Part shown: positions 1-8,265 of the stretch, one piece after another
How positions within the stretch are numbered: the stretch's first letter is position 1
How the letters are laid out: each line of letters starts with the position of its first letter
Source of the DNA: Ureibacillus sinduriensis BLB-1 = JCM 15800
Lineage (GTDB): Bacteria > Bacillota > Bacilli > Bacillales_A > Planococcaceae
DNA length: 64,000 nt
NCBI RefSeq assembly: GCF_000772955.1
Contig: NZ_JPVO01000055.1
Location: 496,001-560,000, forward strand
Direction of reading: 5' to 3'
Notes under the pieces: generated by a model
What the model was told of the DNA's origin: nothing
Databases searched by the model: none
The model's input: the letters and a program-made list of their open reading frames with translations, nothing else
Program-made: the position numbers and the translations under genes

Positions 1-457
1 GGATGAAGTACATGTTGTGGATGTGGTGGAGCGTATAACACAGAAATTTACTCAAGTTGCAAAAGAAAAGAAAGTCGAATTGCAATTTAAAACAAGTCTT
101 TCCGAAAATGTACAAATTAGTTTGGATGAAGACCGAATAGAACAAGTGCTCACAAATCTCATTGATAATGCAATACGGCATACTTCTACTCAAGGGAGTG
201 TAACGGTTACTATAGAACAGGAATTATCGTACGCCAAAATTCAGGTTAAAGATACCGGGGAAGGAATTCCCCAAGAGGACTTGCCATATGTATTTGAGCG
301 CTTTTATAAAGCGGATAAAGCGAGAACACGTTCAAAAGGCGGTACGGGTTTGGGACTTGCCATTGCCAAAAATATCGTAGAAGCGCATAAAGGGAATATT
401 CGTGTTGATAGTGAGTTGGGGCAAGGAACAACCTTTACTTTCTATTTGCCGCTGTAA
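1..457 (+). CDS. resE: Sensor histidine kinase ResE, C-terminal part (5' partial)
   Basis: The reading frame is open from base 2, so the gene begins before the window. What remains is the ATP-binding half of a membrane histidine kinase: N box (DNAIRHT), G1 box (DTGEGIP), F box ([11 protein letters not shown]) and G2 box (GTGLGLAI). The family autophosphorylates on a His that lies upstream of the window and passes the phosphate to a response regulator. The name ResE rests on synteny: in Bacillus resE lies directly before sigX-rsiX, as here. ResDE controls respiration, cytochrome biogenesis and the response to low oxygen. The kinase class is certain from the motifs; the exact paralogue is inferred. 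Confidence 0.75.
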   Translation, partial: DEVHVVDVVERITQKFTQVAKEKKVELQFKTSLSENVQISLDEDRIEQVLTNLIDNAIRHTSTQGSVTVTIEQELSYAKIQVKDTGEGIPQEDLPYVFERFYKADKARTRSKGGTGLGLAIAKNIVEAHKGNIRVDSELGQGTTFTFYLPL

Positions 458-557
458 TATTTGTACCGGCAAGCTGTGCTGTTCACGTACCCATCAAGCA
501 AGTATAGAAGCAGAACTGGCGCATCTAGGTAAAAGCTGATTAATTTTGCAGTCAATC

Positions 558-607
558 AGGGTATCTCTAAAGTATGTGAATATGACTTTGGAGATGCCCT
601 TTTTTTA
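558..607 (+). terminator. Rho-independent terminator after resE
   Basis: A 16-bp stem (AGGGTATCTCTAAAGT with ACTTTGGAGATGCCCT, two G-U pairs) and an 11-nt loop are followed by seven T. It separates resE from sigX. Confidence 0.9.
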
Positions 608-675
608 TATGACAATACCAAATTGAGAACCTGCATTTGATTGCGGTTTTAAGCAATTATATGGTACATTTTTCC

Positions 676-701
676 TGAAACTTTTTTACTTAAACAACGA
701 C
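676..701 (+). promoter_or_regulatory. Probable SigX-type ECF promoter of sigX
   Basis: TGAAAC at 676-681, a 16-nt spacer, and CGAC at 698-701. This resembles the ECF sigma-X consensus (TGTAAC, about 16-17 nt, CGAC/CGTC) and lies 25 nt before the sigX start, as expected for autoregulation. One mismatch in the -35 element. Confidence 0.5.
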
Positions 702-725
702 GAATTCTATTAGAACGGGGGTGGC

Positions 726-1265
726 GTGGTGAAAGAGTCCATTTTCCATCGTTTATATGATTTATATCATCAGGATGTCTTCCAGTTTTTAATTTATATG
801 GTCAAAAACCGTTCAGTTGCCGAAGATTTATCACATGAGGTATATGTAAAGGTTTTAAAATCCTATGAGCGATTTCAAGGGAGAAGCTCTGAAAAAACTT
901 GGCTATTTGCCATTGCCAAAAATGTAGCAATTGATTATTTCAGAAAAAACGCGGTGCGCTCTTCGCATGCATTCGATGCATTCAATTGGGAGACCGACAA
1001 TCTTGTTTCTCCTATGAAGTCACCAGAGATACTAACCGAGTTGAATGATGAAATGCGCGAATTATTGGAGGCATTGGAAAAATGCACAGGTGACCAAAAA
1101 ATGGTCATTATTATGCGTTATTTCCAGGAATTATCGATAGCTGAAACAGCAGCTATCTTGAATTGGACAGAAGGCAAGGTTAAAACAACCCAGCATCGGG
1201 CAATTAATAAGCTAAGAGAAATTTTGACAGATACGACAGAAGCAAAGGAGGCAAATCGCGGATGA
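726..1265 (+). CDS. sigX: ECF RNA polymerase sigma factor SigX
   Basis: A 179-residue group IV (ECF) sigma factor. Region 2 spans about residues 10-75 (DVFQFLIYM, DLSHEVYVKVL, TWLFAIAKNVAIDYFRK) and binds core polymerase and the -10 element. Region 4 spans about 115-170 (MRYFQELSIAETA, helix-turn-helix ending KTTQHRAINKLRE) and reads the -35 element. The start is GTG 726 after a GGGGGTGG ribosome-binding site; GTG 729 is an alternative. Its stop overlaps the next ORF (ATGA), the usual coupling of an ECF factor to its anti-sigma factor. SigX in Bacillus controls cell-surface modification and resistance to cationic peptides. The position after resE supports the name. Confidence 0.85.
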   Translation: MVKESIFHRLYDLYHQDVFQFLIYMVKNRSVAEDLSHEVYVKVLKSYERFQGRSSEKTWLFAIAKNVAIDYFRKNAVRSSHAFDAFNWETDNLVSPMKSPEILTELNDEMRELLEALEKCTGDQKMVIIMRYFQELSIAETAAILNWTEGKVKTTQHRAINKLREILTDTTEAKEANRG

Positions 1266-2494
1266 ATCATGATAAATGGGAAGACGGTAAAATTGAAGAT
1301 TTACTAGGTAAAGTACCGAAGATTCATGATCAACGTTCAAAAGAAGATGTTTTAAAACGTCTTAAAGAGGACGGTCTCTTTGATGATGAGCCTTTAAATA
1401 CTAATACTTTAAAAACAAAACAGCCTAAAAGGTTGAACTGGGTTCCCATTGTTGTTTCAATCGCTGCAATATTTATACTGGCTGTCTTAATACCGTCATT
1501 TATGAATCGCGATTCTTCATCGGATACGGCAAATGAAAGCATGGAAACAAGTACTACTGAGTCAAGCGATATGCAGGAGATGAAGATTTCGGAGTCGACA
1601 GCGGAAGAGTCGGAAATGCGTACTTTCAATACGATGGAAACAGATCTTCGTACAGCGGTTTACCCTGAGGAAGTTGAAGGAAATACCTTATTTAAACTGG
1701 GGTTAGCCAGTGATGCTGCGGACAGCGTGCCGATAACTGTATTAATTCCAAATGACATTATCCAGCAGGATTTTGGAAGTGTCGCACCAAGCGGGGTAGA
1801 ACTGTATAATCATTACGCACCACTCTTTAATGAAAGTGCGATAGGATTTGCGGATTATCACCCATATATGGGCACGATTTCGGAGTTAGACGATCGAGTC
1901 ATCCATACCCTGCCAGATGATCAGCAGTATGACCTGGCCAGTGGTGCCCTTACTACTTATTTCGCATCATTAGTGGATACTTTCAGCGATTCTTATGAAG
2001 AAGTGGCGCTTTTGAATGAAGAAGGTGCTGCCTTTACATTTAGTGAGGTTGGGGAAGCGAGTACGCCAATTCAGTTAAATAGTGATCTTACCCAGTATAA
2101 TTACTTCAGACATACACAGGCGGATGGTAGTACTTATTTAGCTCCAAATTTTAGGGAGTCCTACTCGACTGTGGAGGAAGCTATTTCGGCTATGAAAGAG
2201 GAAACGAATGATATTTATCAGTCTGTTATTATACCGGAAGTGGATTATGAGGTAAATGTGGAAAATCAAATTGTAACTGTAAAGTTTAAAGAAAATGTGG
2301 ATTTGGACAGTTTCGACCAAGTTCAAGCGATGCAAATGATTGAGGGGATTTTGTTGACAGCAGCCAATTTTGATATGCAAGTGCAATTTGAAAATGTACT
2401 GCAAGCCGATTGGCAAGGGTTTGATTTTACAACAATTCTTCCAAAGCCGGTTGGGCCCAACGGAATTTCTTATTGGACTGTTTTCAATAATTAA
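1262..2494 (+). CDS. rsiX: Anti-sigma factor RsiX-like membrane protein
   Basis: A 410-residue protein, translationally coupled to sigX through an ATGA overlap. About 60 cytoplasmic residues precede one transmembrane segment (about residues 60-80, VPIVVSIAAIFILAVLIPSF), followed by a Ser/Thr/Glu-rich linker and a large extracytoplasmic domain. This is the layout of an ECF anti-sigma factor that holds its sigma partner at the membrane and releases it on an outside signal. The identification rests on topology and operon context; the outer domain is not one I recognise by motif. It is somewhat longer than my memory of B. subtilis RsiX. Confidence 0.75.
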   Translation: MNHDKWEDGKIEDLLGKVPKIHDQRSKEDVLKRLKEDGLFDDEPLNTNTLKTKQPKRLNWVPIVVSIAAIFILAVLIPSFMNRDSSSDTANESMETSTTESSDMQEMKISESTAEESEMRTFNTMETDLRTAVYPEEVEGNTLFKLGLASDAADSVPITVLIPNDIIQQDFGSVAPSGVELYNHYAPLFNESAIGFADYHPYMGTISELDDRVIHTLPDDQQYDLASGALTTYFASLVDTFSDSYEEVALLNEEGAAFTFSEVGEASTPIQLNSDLTQYNYFRHTQADGSTYLAPNFRESYSTVEEAISAMKEETNDIYQSVIIPEVDYEVNVENQIVTVKFKENVDLDSFDQVQAMQMIEGILLTAANFDMQVQFENVLQADWQGFDFTTILPKPVGPNGISYWTVFNN

Positions 2495-2597
2495 CGAAAA
2501 AATTCCAACCATATGAGTGGGGATTATATCGTTTTACATCTTTACATCATCTCAGAATCGAGATATAATGAGACTGTAACATTAAATTAAATATTGA

Positions 2598-2766
2598 TTC
2601 ATCTTCGGGGCAGGGTGAAATTCCCGATCGGCGGTAATAGAAGCTGCAACTTCCGACCATTTACTTGGAGGATTTTGCATACAGTTTCTTCAGCCCGCGA
2701 GCTTTTTTGAGCAGGATTTGGTGCGATTCCAAAGCCGACAGTATAGTCTGGATGGGAGAAGGTGAA
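2598..2766 (+). ncRNA. FMN riboswitch (RFN element)
   Basis: The conserved RFN landmarks are present: GGGGCAGGGTGAAATTCCC near 2607, GATCGGCGGTAAT near 2626, AGCCCGCGAGC near 2692, GATTTGGTG near 2715, GCCGACAGT near 2734 and GGATGGGAGAAGG near 2750. Closing stem P1 pairs TTCATCTTC (2598-2606) with GAAGGTGAA (2758-2766). The aptamer binds flavin mononucleotide and lowers expression of the riboflavin transporter gene downstream. Confidence 0.95.
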
Positions 2767-2923
2767 GGTACGGTCTCTTTTCGTTATTCGATGGAAGCTG
2801 TGCGTTTAAAGTAATGCAAATGCGGAAATTCGCTTTTTCTTTACTGTTTTTTGGGTATCGTTTTTTTGGATCAGATGCTCATCTTGACGTGCAAGCTACT
2901 GTTTTTTCAATGTACCTATTTTC

Positions 2924-2955
2924 TCCCTTATGCAAATTAGCGTAAGGGATTTTAT
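2924..2955 (+). terminator. Terminator of the FMN riboswitch expression platform
   Basis: TCCCTTATGC, a 6-nt loop and GCGTAAGGGA are followed by TTTTATT. It lies between the FMN aptamer and ribU, so FMN binding most likely acts by premature termination here. Confidence 0.7.
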
Positions 2956-3030
2956 TGTGCATTGAGATGGATAACCGGAAGGCTGTCCTTTCTTCTTGCT
3001 TAGTTGAATCAGCAAAGAGGAGAGATTTTG

Positions 3031-3609
3031 ATGGTAAATCAAAAGCTTAAGTTACGTTCGTTCGTAACGATTGCAATGTTAAGTAGTATTTCATTCATTT
3101 TGATGCTGCTAAACTTTCCGTTACCATGGTTCCCTGTATTTTTACAGATTGATTTCAGTGATGTACCTGCGCTGATTGCAACAATCACAATGGGACCGGT
3201 TGCGGGTATTTTAGTGGAACTATTTAAAAACATTTTGGATTGGATTTTTTCCGGTACACCAACAGGGGTTCCTGTAGGCCACATGGCAAACTTCGCAACG
3301 GGGATTTTATTCATTCTACCTGTCTACTATATCTATAAAAAGTTTCCTACAATCAAAGGCTTAAGCTTTGGTTTGATTGTCGGCACTGTGATCATGTCGG
3401 TGGGTATGAGTTTACTAAACTATGTAGCGTTTTTACCTATGTATACTTACTTCCTTGGATGGGGTACTTTCGATATGAAAGAAACGATTGTATTAGGTAT
3501 TCTGCCGTTCAACATTGTTAAAGGCATTATGCTTATGGTGATCATCATTTTGCTGTTCCGCACAATGAAGGTTTGGATTGAAAATCAAAGAGCGCAGTAT
3601 TTATTATAA
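3031..3609 (+). CDS. ribU: Riboflavin ECF transporter S component RibU (FmnP)
   Basis: About 192 residues with five or six hydrophobic segments. The pattern of a short basic start, a membrane helix, LPWFPVFLQIDFSDVPALIA and GPVAGILVELFKNILDWI is that of the RibU substrate-binding S component. RibU binds riboflavin and works with the general energising module EcfA-EcfA'-EcfT, which is not in the window. The chosen start is ATG 3031, preceded by AGAGGAGAG; an upstream in-frame TTG at 3004 has no good ribosome-binding site. The FMN riboswitch upstream fixes the substrate class: the gene is shut off when FMN is plentiful. Confidence 0.93.
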   Translation: MVNQKLKLRSFVTIAMLSSISFILMLLNFPLPWFPVFLQIDFSDVPALIATITMGPVAGILVELFKNILDWIFSGTPTGVPVGHMANFATGILFILPVYYIYKKFPTIKGLSFGLIVGTVIMSVGMSLLNYVAFLPMYTYFLGWGTFDMKETIVLGILPFNIVKGIMLMVIIILLFRTMKVWIENQRAQYLL

Positions 3610-3622
3610 ATAGCATGTTTGA

Positions 3623-3670
3623 AGCTGTTCGTTAAGTCGATAAAATCGTCTTAATGAACAGCTTTTTTAT
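3623..3670 (+). terminator. Terminator after ribU
   Basis: The 14-bp stem AGCTGTTCGTTAAG/CTTAATGAACAGCT is followed by TTTTTTA. Confidence 0.88.
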
Positions 3671-4049
3671 ATGTCCGTAAAGGAATCTTGGCTGTTGGAA
3701 AATAAACAGGCTGGAATTCTGGGAGCAGCACTGGAAAATGGTTGGCGGATTATGAAGTAGGGCGGGAATAGAAACTTCAGGAACAAAACTTGGAGATGTC
3801 GATGAAGAATCAGGAAAGCAACAATCCATCCATCCTGAATTACCAGGACATATCGAACATTCGTAGATCATTACTAAAAATGTGCGCATGACTCCATTTT
3901 CCGAAGCTTAACTAACACCAAATGAAAGCTCCTTCTTAACTCCGTCAGCAAAAAAGTTGAATAACAAAGTGAGGGGACACTGTAAACCTTGCTATCCGTT
4001 GATGATTTTTTTTATCTAGAAAATAGATGAATAAAATCGAATATTGATA
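3671..4049 (+). other. Gap between ribU and the glnR control region; no gene recognised
   Basis: About 380 bases without a credible gene. On the plus strand an open stretch near 3770-3866 would encode an acidic peptide ending GHIEHS, but it begins after a stop, has no ribosome-binding site and matches no family I know. On the minus strand 3632-3889 is open but has no start signal. It may be decayed coding sequence. In B. subtilis the genes just before glnR are ynbB and hflX, and neither is visible here. Confidence 0.4.
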
Positions 4050-4066
4050 TGTTATTTTTCCTAACA
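4050..4066 (+). promoter_or_regulatory. GlnR/TnrA operator upstream of glnRA
   Basis: TGTTATTTTTCCTAACA fits the GlnR/TnrA consensus TGTNA-N7-TNACA exactly. It lies just upstream of the probable glnRA promoter, so GlnR can autorepress the operon in nitrogen excess. Confidence 0.88.
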
Positions 4067-4071
4067 TGTAA

Positions 4072-4100
4072 TTGATATTATAAATAACATAGATTAAAAT
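4072..4100 (+). promoter_or_regulatory. Probable SigA promoter of glnRA
   Basis: TTGATA at 4072-4077, a 17-nt spacer, and TAAAAT at 4095-4100, directly downstream of the GlnR box. Confidence 0.6.
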
Positions 4101-4126
4101 AAAAATATGAAAGGGAGGCGATGTCG

Positions 4127-4525
4127 ATGAGTCGAGAGTTTCGAAGAGCAATGCCGTTACTCCCTATTAGCATGGTTATGCAATTAACGGAGTTGACTGC
4201 TAGGCAAATTCGATATTACGAAGAACATAAACTGATCGAACCTGCAAGATCGGAAGGGAACCGCAGAATGTTCTCGCTAGACGATGTAGATGCATTATTG
4301 GAAATTCGGGAGCTTCTTGACCAGGGGATTAATATGGCGGGTATCAAGAAAGTGTTCGATATGAGGGTGAACAGTAGTCATGTAATTTCTTCTAACAAAA
4401 TGGCCATTTCAGATTCCGAACTACGAGCAATACTGCGTGAAGAAATGCAGCAAGCACAAATCATGCAGAAAGCTTCAATAAGACAAGGAGATTTATCTCG
4501 CTTTTTCCAATCGAAGGGTGAGTGA
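4127..4525 (+). CDS. glnR: Nitrogen repressor GlnR (MerR family)
   Basis: About 132 residues. The winged-helix MerR domain contains VMQLTELTARQIRYYEEHKLIEPARSEGNRR in pieces typical of GlnR (LTARQIRYYEEHKLI, then FSLDDVDALLEI). The C-terminal tail (RQGDLSRFFQ) is the GlnR segment contacted by feedback-inhibited glutamine synthetase. Start ATG 4127 has GGGAGG at a good distance; ATG 4121 is possible but too close to it. The gene is followed after 50 bp by glnA, the standard bicistronic operon. An exact GlnR operator lies upstream. It represses glnRA and other nitrogen genes when glutamine is high. Confidence 0.95.
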   Translation: MSREFRRAMPLLPISMVMQLTELTARQIRYYEEHKLIEPARSEGNRRMFSLDDVDALLEIRELLDQGINMAGIKKVFDMRVNSSHVISSNKMAISDSELRAILREEMQQAQIMQKASIRQGDLSRFFQSKGE

Positions 4526-4575
4526 ATTATATTTTAAATTTTTTCATAATTTCAAATATTAGGAGAGTGGATTGA

Positions 4576-5910
4576 ATGGTTAAGTATACAAAAGAAGACA
4601 TAAAACAAATCGTGAAAGAAGCGGGCGTAAAATATATCCGTCTACAATTTACTGATATTCTGGGTACTATTAAAAACGTAGAAATTCCATTAAGCCAATT
4701 GGATAAAGCGCTCGATGACAAAATGATGTTCGATGGATCATCGATTGAAGGTTTCGTACGTATAGAGGAATCTGATATGTACTTAAAACCTGATTTGGAT
4801 ACATTTGTAATCTTCCCTTGGACTGCTGAAAAAGGGAAAGTGGCAAGACTGATCTGTGATATCACGAATCCGGATGGTACACCATTTGCCGGGGATCCAC
4901 GTGCAAACTTGAAACGTGTTTTAGCCAATATGGAGGAGTTGGGATTCACTAGCTTCAACTTAGGACCGGAACCAGAGTTTTTCTTATTTAAGTTAGATGA
5001 AAAAGGAGAACCAACATTGGAGTTGAATGATGATGGTGGTTACTTCGATTTAGCACCTACGGACCTAGGGGAAAACTGCCGTCGGGATATCGTGTTGGAA
5101 CTTGAGGAAATGGGCTTTGAAATCGAAGCTTCTCACCATGAGGTTGCTCCAGGTCAACATGAAATTGACTTCAAGTATGCTAATGCAGTTGAAGCATGCG
5201 ACAATATTCAGACATTCAAGCTTGTGGTTAAGACGATTGCACGTAAGCATGGACTGCATGCAACATTTATGCCTAAACCGCTCTACGGTGTGAATGGTTC
5301 GGGAATGCACGCAAACCTTTCGTTGTTCAGCGGTGACAAGAACGTGTTCTTCGATGAAGATGCAGAACTGCAATTATCAAAAACTGCGCGTTCATTCATG
5401 GCTGGTATCATGAAACATGCTAAAGCATTTACAGCGGTGACGAACCCGTTGGTAAACTCTTACAAACGTTTAGTACCTGGTTACGAAGCACCATGCTACA
5501 TTGCTTGGTCCGCTCGTAATCGTTCACCATTAATCCGTATTCCAGCATCCCGTGGTTTATCTACGCGTGTCGAATTACGTTCTGTTGACCCATCTGCTAA
5601 CCCTTATTTAGCTCTAGCTGTTCTCCTGGAAGCAGGACTGGATGGTATCCGTAACGATTTAACACCTCCAGCACCGGTTGATCGCAACATATATGTGATG
5701 AATTCTGCTGAACTGATCGAAAATGGAATTGAAAGCTTGCCAGGTTCTTTGCTTGAAGCACTTTCCTATTTGGAGCAAGATGAAGTAATCAAATCGGCAC
5801 TTGGTGAGCATATTTATTCTAACTTCAAAGAAGCAAAAGAAATTGAGTATGATATGTTCAGAACTGTCGTCCATCCTTGGGAGCGCGATCAATATTTAAA
5901 AATGTATTAA
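4576..5910 (+). CDS. glnA: Glutamine synthetase, type I
   Basis: 444 residues, the usual length for the GSI-alpha class. It forms glutamine from glutamate, ammonia and ATP as a cytoplasmic dodecamer. Visible motifs are the N-terminal beta-grasp domain, [11 protein letters not shown] with the regulatory Arg in FVRIEES (Arg62 region of B. subtilis, used for feedback inhibition), the metal and ATP segments [10 protein letters not shown] and [23 protein letters not shown], and [13 protein letters not shown]. There is no adenylylation-loop Tyr as in enterobacteria, which fits control by feedback and by GlnR. RBS AGGAGAGTGG precedes ATG 4576. Confidence 0.98.
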   Translation: MVKYTKEDIKQIVKEAGVKYIRLQFTDILGTIKNVEIPLSQLDKALDDKMMFDGSSIEGFVRIEESDMYLKPDLDTFVIFPWTAEKGKVARLICDITNPDGTPFAGDPRANLKRVLANMEELGFTSFNLGPEPEFFLFKLDEKGEPTLELNDDGGYFDLAPTDLGENCRRDIVLELEEMGFEIEASHHEVAPGQHEIDFKYANAVEACDNIQTFKLVVKTIARKHGLHATFMPKPLYGVNGSGMHANLSLFSGDKNVFFDEDAELQLSKTARSFMAGIMKHAKAFTAVTNPLVNSYKRLVPGYEAPCYIAWSARNRSPLIRIPASRGLSTRVELRSVDPSANPYLALAVLLEAGLDGIRNDLTPPAPVDRNIYVMNSAELIENGIESLPGSLLEALSYLEQDEVIKSALGEHIYSNFKEAKEIEYDMFRTVVHPWERDQYLKMY

Positions 5911-5925
5911 TGAGCAATGCATCGG

Positions 5926-5953
5926 ACCGTCTCAATTGGGGCGGTTTTTTCGT
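5926..5953 (+). terminator. Terminator after glnA
   Basis: ACCGTCTC, a 4-nt loop and GGGGCGGT (with G-U pairs) are followed by TTTTTT. Confidence 0.88.
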
Positions 5954-6052
5954 TGTTCATTATTGCTTTTGGAAATGTTACTTAAACTCACGTTCATTTA
6001 ACTGGGCTTTGCTCATATACTTGTAAAAAAATGAACGAAGTAGGTGAGTGGA

Positions 6053-6712
6053 TTGCCCCCGAAGAAAATAGTAACGTTATGTTTCTCGCTGGTCATTTTA
6101 GCGGGAGTGATATACACGATTGCCACAAATGTGATGATGGTATACGAGAGAAAAGGGGAAAGTGAGGAATGGGATGGATTACAGGAAAGTTACAGTGAAA
6201 TGTCGGAGCAAGGTGTGCCCGTTAATGCTGAAGAGTCGGGAGCCCTTGATTCTAGCCGTGGTTACGAACAAGTCGGCCGGAAGAGCGAAACGCGTACATT
6301 AAGTGTTGAAGCTCCCGACTTTGAATTGCGAAATTTGGATGGCGAACGTGTAAGATTGTCCGACTTCAAGGGAAAAAAGGTGCTGATCAATTTTTGGGCT
6401 ACTTGGTGTCCACCGTGTGTGAAGGAAATGCCTGCCATGCAGAAGTTCCATGATGAACATGCAGCTAAAGAGGGGGTAGTAATCCTTGCTGTGAATGCTA
6501 CGGATAAAGAATCAAGCATAAATGCAGTCAAACGGTTTGCCCGTGAATTCGGCATCAGCTTCCCGATTCTGTTGGATGTAAACGGAGATGTCCTACTTAA
6601 TTATGAAGTCCTTACACTCCCAACGAGTTTGATTATTGATGAAGAGGGAATCGTTGTTGAGCAAATATTGGGGCCGGTGACGGAGGAAGTGTTGGTCGAG
6701 AAGTTGCTCTAG
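6053..6712 (+). CDS. ResA/TlpA-like membrane-anchored thiol-disulfide oxidoreductase
   Basis: About 219 residues: one N-terminal membrane helix (about residues 7-26), a polar spacer, then a thioredoxin/AhpC-TSA fold with the active site WCPPC (about residues 118-122) and the cis-Pro loop (LTLPTS). The domain faces the outside and reduces or exchanges disulfides, for example in apocytochromes c or spore and envelope proteins. Start TTG 6053 follows AGGTGAG; a GTG at 6044 overlaps that site and is less likely. It is not in the res operon, so the paralogue (ResA, StoA or YneN type) cannot be fixed from sequence alone. Confidence 0.8.
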   Translation: MPPKKIVTLCFSLVILAGVIYTIATNVMMVYERKGESEEWDGLQESYSEMSEQGVPVNAEESGALDSSRGYEQVGRKSETRTLSVEAPDFELRNLDGERVRLSDFKGKKVLINFWATWCPPCVKEMPAMQKFHDEHAAKEGVVILAVNATDKESSINAVKRFAREFGISFPILLDVNGDVLLNYEVLTLPTSLIIDEEGIVVEQILGPVTEEVLVEKLL

Positions 6713-6723
6713 CAAATCTGCCA

Positions 6724-6776
6724 GGGATTGCTAAAAGGACTAGCTTTTGCATTTTGCAATCGCTAGTCCTTATATT
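6724..6776. terminator. Terminator between the thioredoxin-like gene and fabI (convergent)
   Basis: AGGGATTGCTAAAAGGACTAG at about 6722-6742 (read in parts) and CTAGTCCTTATAT near 6764-6776 form a stem around GACTAG/CTAGTC, with CGATTGC-like outer parts. The pairing AAGGACTAGC/GCTAGTCCTT is clear. It can serve both converging genes. Confidence 0.6.
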
Positions 6777-6778
6777 AA

Positions 6779-7555
6779 TTAACCTAAAATATGATAACCA
6801 GAATCCACAAAGATTGTTTCACCTGTTACGCCTCGCGAAAGGGCACTCAGCATGACAAGCATCATATCTGCTACTTCTTCCTGGTTGGTATTACGTTTTA
6901 GTGGGGATGTTTCTTCAATTTTGTGAAGAATTGTGTTGAAACTTGGTACGCCTTTAGCAGCCAGTGTACGAATTGCTCCTGCTGAAATCGCATTTACACG
7001 AATTCCATCTGCCCCGAGGTCCGCGGCTAAATAACGCATCGCCGCTTCAAGTGCTGCTTTAGCAACACCCATTACATTGTAGCCATCGAGAACACGTTGA
7101 CCTCCCAGGTAGCTCATTGTGACAATCGAGCCGCCTTCCGTCATGAATGGTCGTGCGGCATTCGCTACAGCTACCAATGAGTAGGCGCTTGTATCTTGTG
7201 CAAATGCATATCCCTCACGAGTTGTTTCCACAAAGCGGTTTTTTAAGTCTTCAGCGTGTGCGAAAGCTACAGAGTGTACAATGCCATGAATAACACCGAA
7301 CTGTTCACCGATTTGTGAGAACGCTCTGGCGATGCTTTCGTCACTATTTACATCACATTCGATAACAGCTGTGTTATAGTCCTGGTAATTTTCCAGCACT
7401 TTTTCAATTTTTCCTTTAGAACGTTCTTTGCGGTAAGTGAAAATAACGTTTGCCCCAACTTCAAGAAGCTTTTTTGCAATTCCCCATGCGATGCTTCGTT
7501 CATTGGCAACGCCCATTACAACGATATTCTTGTCCTTCATTTGCAGTAAATCCAT
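6779..7555 (-). CDS. fabI: Enoyl-[acyl-carrier-protein] reductase, FabI type
   Basis: 258 residues of the short-chain dehydrogenase fold. It reduces the enoyl-ACP double bond in the last step of each fatty acid elongation cycle. It has the FabI nucleotide site (MGVANERSIAWGIAKKL), the catalytic Tyr-x6-Lys (DGYNVMGVAKAALE) and the substrate loop NAISAGAIRTLAAKG. It is the target class of triclosan. The gene stands alone on the minus strand. A FapR-type operator overlaps its probable -35 element, which places it in the FapR lipid regulon. Confidence 0.97.
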   Translation of the reverse strand: MDLLQMKDKNIVVMGVANERSIAWGIAKKLLEVGANVIFTYRKERSKGKIEKVLENYQDYNTAVIECDVNSDESIARAFSQIGEQFGVIHGIVHSVAFAHAEDLKNRFVETTREGYAFAQDTSAYSLVAVANAARPFMTEGGSIVTMSYLGGQRVLDGYNVMGVAKAALEAAMRYLAADLGADGIRVNAISAGAIRTLAAKGVPSFNTILHKIEETSPLKRNTNQEEVADMMLVMLSALSRGVTGETIFVDSGYHILG

Positions 7556-7576
7556 CCGATGATCCCCTTTACAAAA

Positions 7577-7606
7577 TATAATTTTACATCAGTTATTAGT
7601 ACCAAC
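7577..7606 (-). promoter_or_regulatory. Probable SigA promoter of fabI
   Basis: On the minus strand, TTGGTA, a 17-nt spacer and ATTATA lie about 20-50 nt before the fabI start. The -35 element lies inside the FapR-type operator. Confidence 0.5.
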
Positions 7607-7612
7607 TACTAA
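7596..7612 (-). promoter_or_regulatory. FapR operator upstream of fabI
   Basis: TTAGTACCAACTACTAA is an inverted repeat (TTAGTA/TACTAA) matching the FapR consensus TTAGTACCN3TACTAA. FapR represses fatty acid and phospholipid genes and is released by malonyl-CoA. The site covers the fabI -35 element. Confidence 0.8.
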
Positions 7613-7923
7613 AATTAAGTTTAACAGCTTGATAAATAAAAATCAAGAAGAGTCTGGTAACTTGCAATACAAAATAGTGGATAGCTATATTGTATTGCAA
7701 TATACTTGAGGTACCTAGTTAATATAGCGAGGTAATATAGAAGTTCTTGAAGATGTAGTGATCTGTATGTGCGAAGCGTTGAAAAATAATAAGGCACTAT
7801 AGAATCATGGGCGTTCTAAACTTTAAGTGGATACATAAGTATTTAAGTTATCAGAATTGTGCTTTCCTCATGGCAACTTAGAGATGTATGTTCCGGACTA
7901 AATCAGACAATGGGGTGAACAAT
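7613..7923. other. Intergenic region with an 11-bp inverted repeat before padR
   Basis: No gene is seen. TTGCAATACAA (7662-7672) and TTGTATTGCAA (7690-7700) are perfect inverted arms that continue four bases inward after one mismatch. The right half also contains ATATTG-N5-CAATAT (7687-7703). No T-run follows, so an operator for the neighbouring PadR-type repressor, or an RNA hairpin, is more likely than a terminator. Confidence 0.45.
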
Positions 7924-8265
7924 ATGTCCATTCGAAGCCAACTATTGAAGGGCGTTTTAGATGGGTGTGTATTAGCAATGATTGAAAAGGAGGAGATTTA
8001 TGGTTATGAGCTTTCCCAAAAATTACAGGCGTTTGGCTTAATGGGAATTAGTGAAGGGACGATTTATCCTGTTTTATTAAGGCTTCAAAAGAGCAATTGG
8101 ATTGTTGGGACAATGCGCCCATCCGGAAATGGGCCAAACAGGAAATATTACTCGTTAACAAATGAAGGCAAGGAGAATTTAAAACGAATACGAAGCGAGT
8201 GGAATTTACTGAACGACCCAATTACTAAAATATTAAGAGGTGATGAGGATGCAAACAACTGTTAA
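7924..8265 (+). CDS. PadR-family transcriptional regulator
   Basis: 113 residues, a PadR winged helix of the short (s1) type: LKGVLDGCVLAMIEKEEIYGYELSQKL, then SEGTIYPVLLRLQKSNWI and a basic wing with GPNRKYYSLTNEG. Such proteins repress an adjacent gene until a ligand binds. Start ATG 7924 follows GGGGTGAAC; the ORF extends upstream without a better signal. The next gene starts inside its last codons, so the two are coupled. Its closest visible relative in the window is the PadR at 60452. The ligand is unknown. Confidence 0.88.
   Translation: MSIRSQLLKGVLDGCVLAMIEKEEIYGYELSQKLQAFGLMGISEGTIYPVLLRLQKSNWIVGTMRPSGNGPNRKYYSLTNEGKENLKRIRSEWNLLNDPITKILRGDEDANNC

Noticed and set aside
3632-3889. 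Minus-strand ORF of 85 codons after ribU
   Set aside because: It overlaps the ribU terminator, lacks a start signal and has a composition typical of chance reading.
4970-5380. ORFs inside glnA on both strands
   Set aside because: They are shadows of a fully conserved gene and lack start signals.
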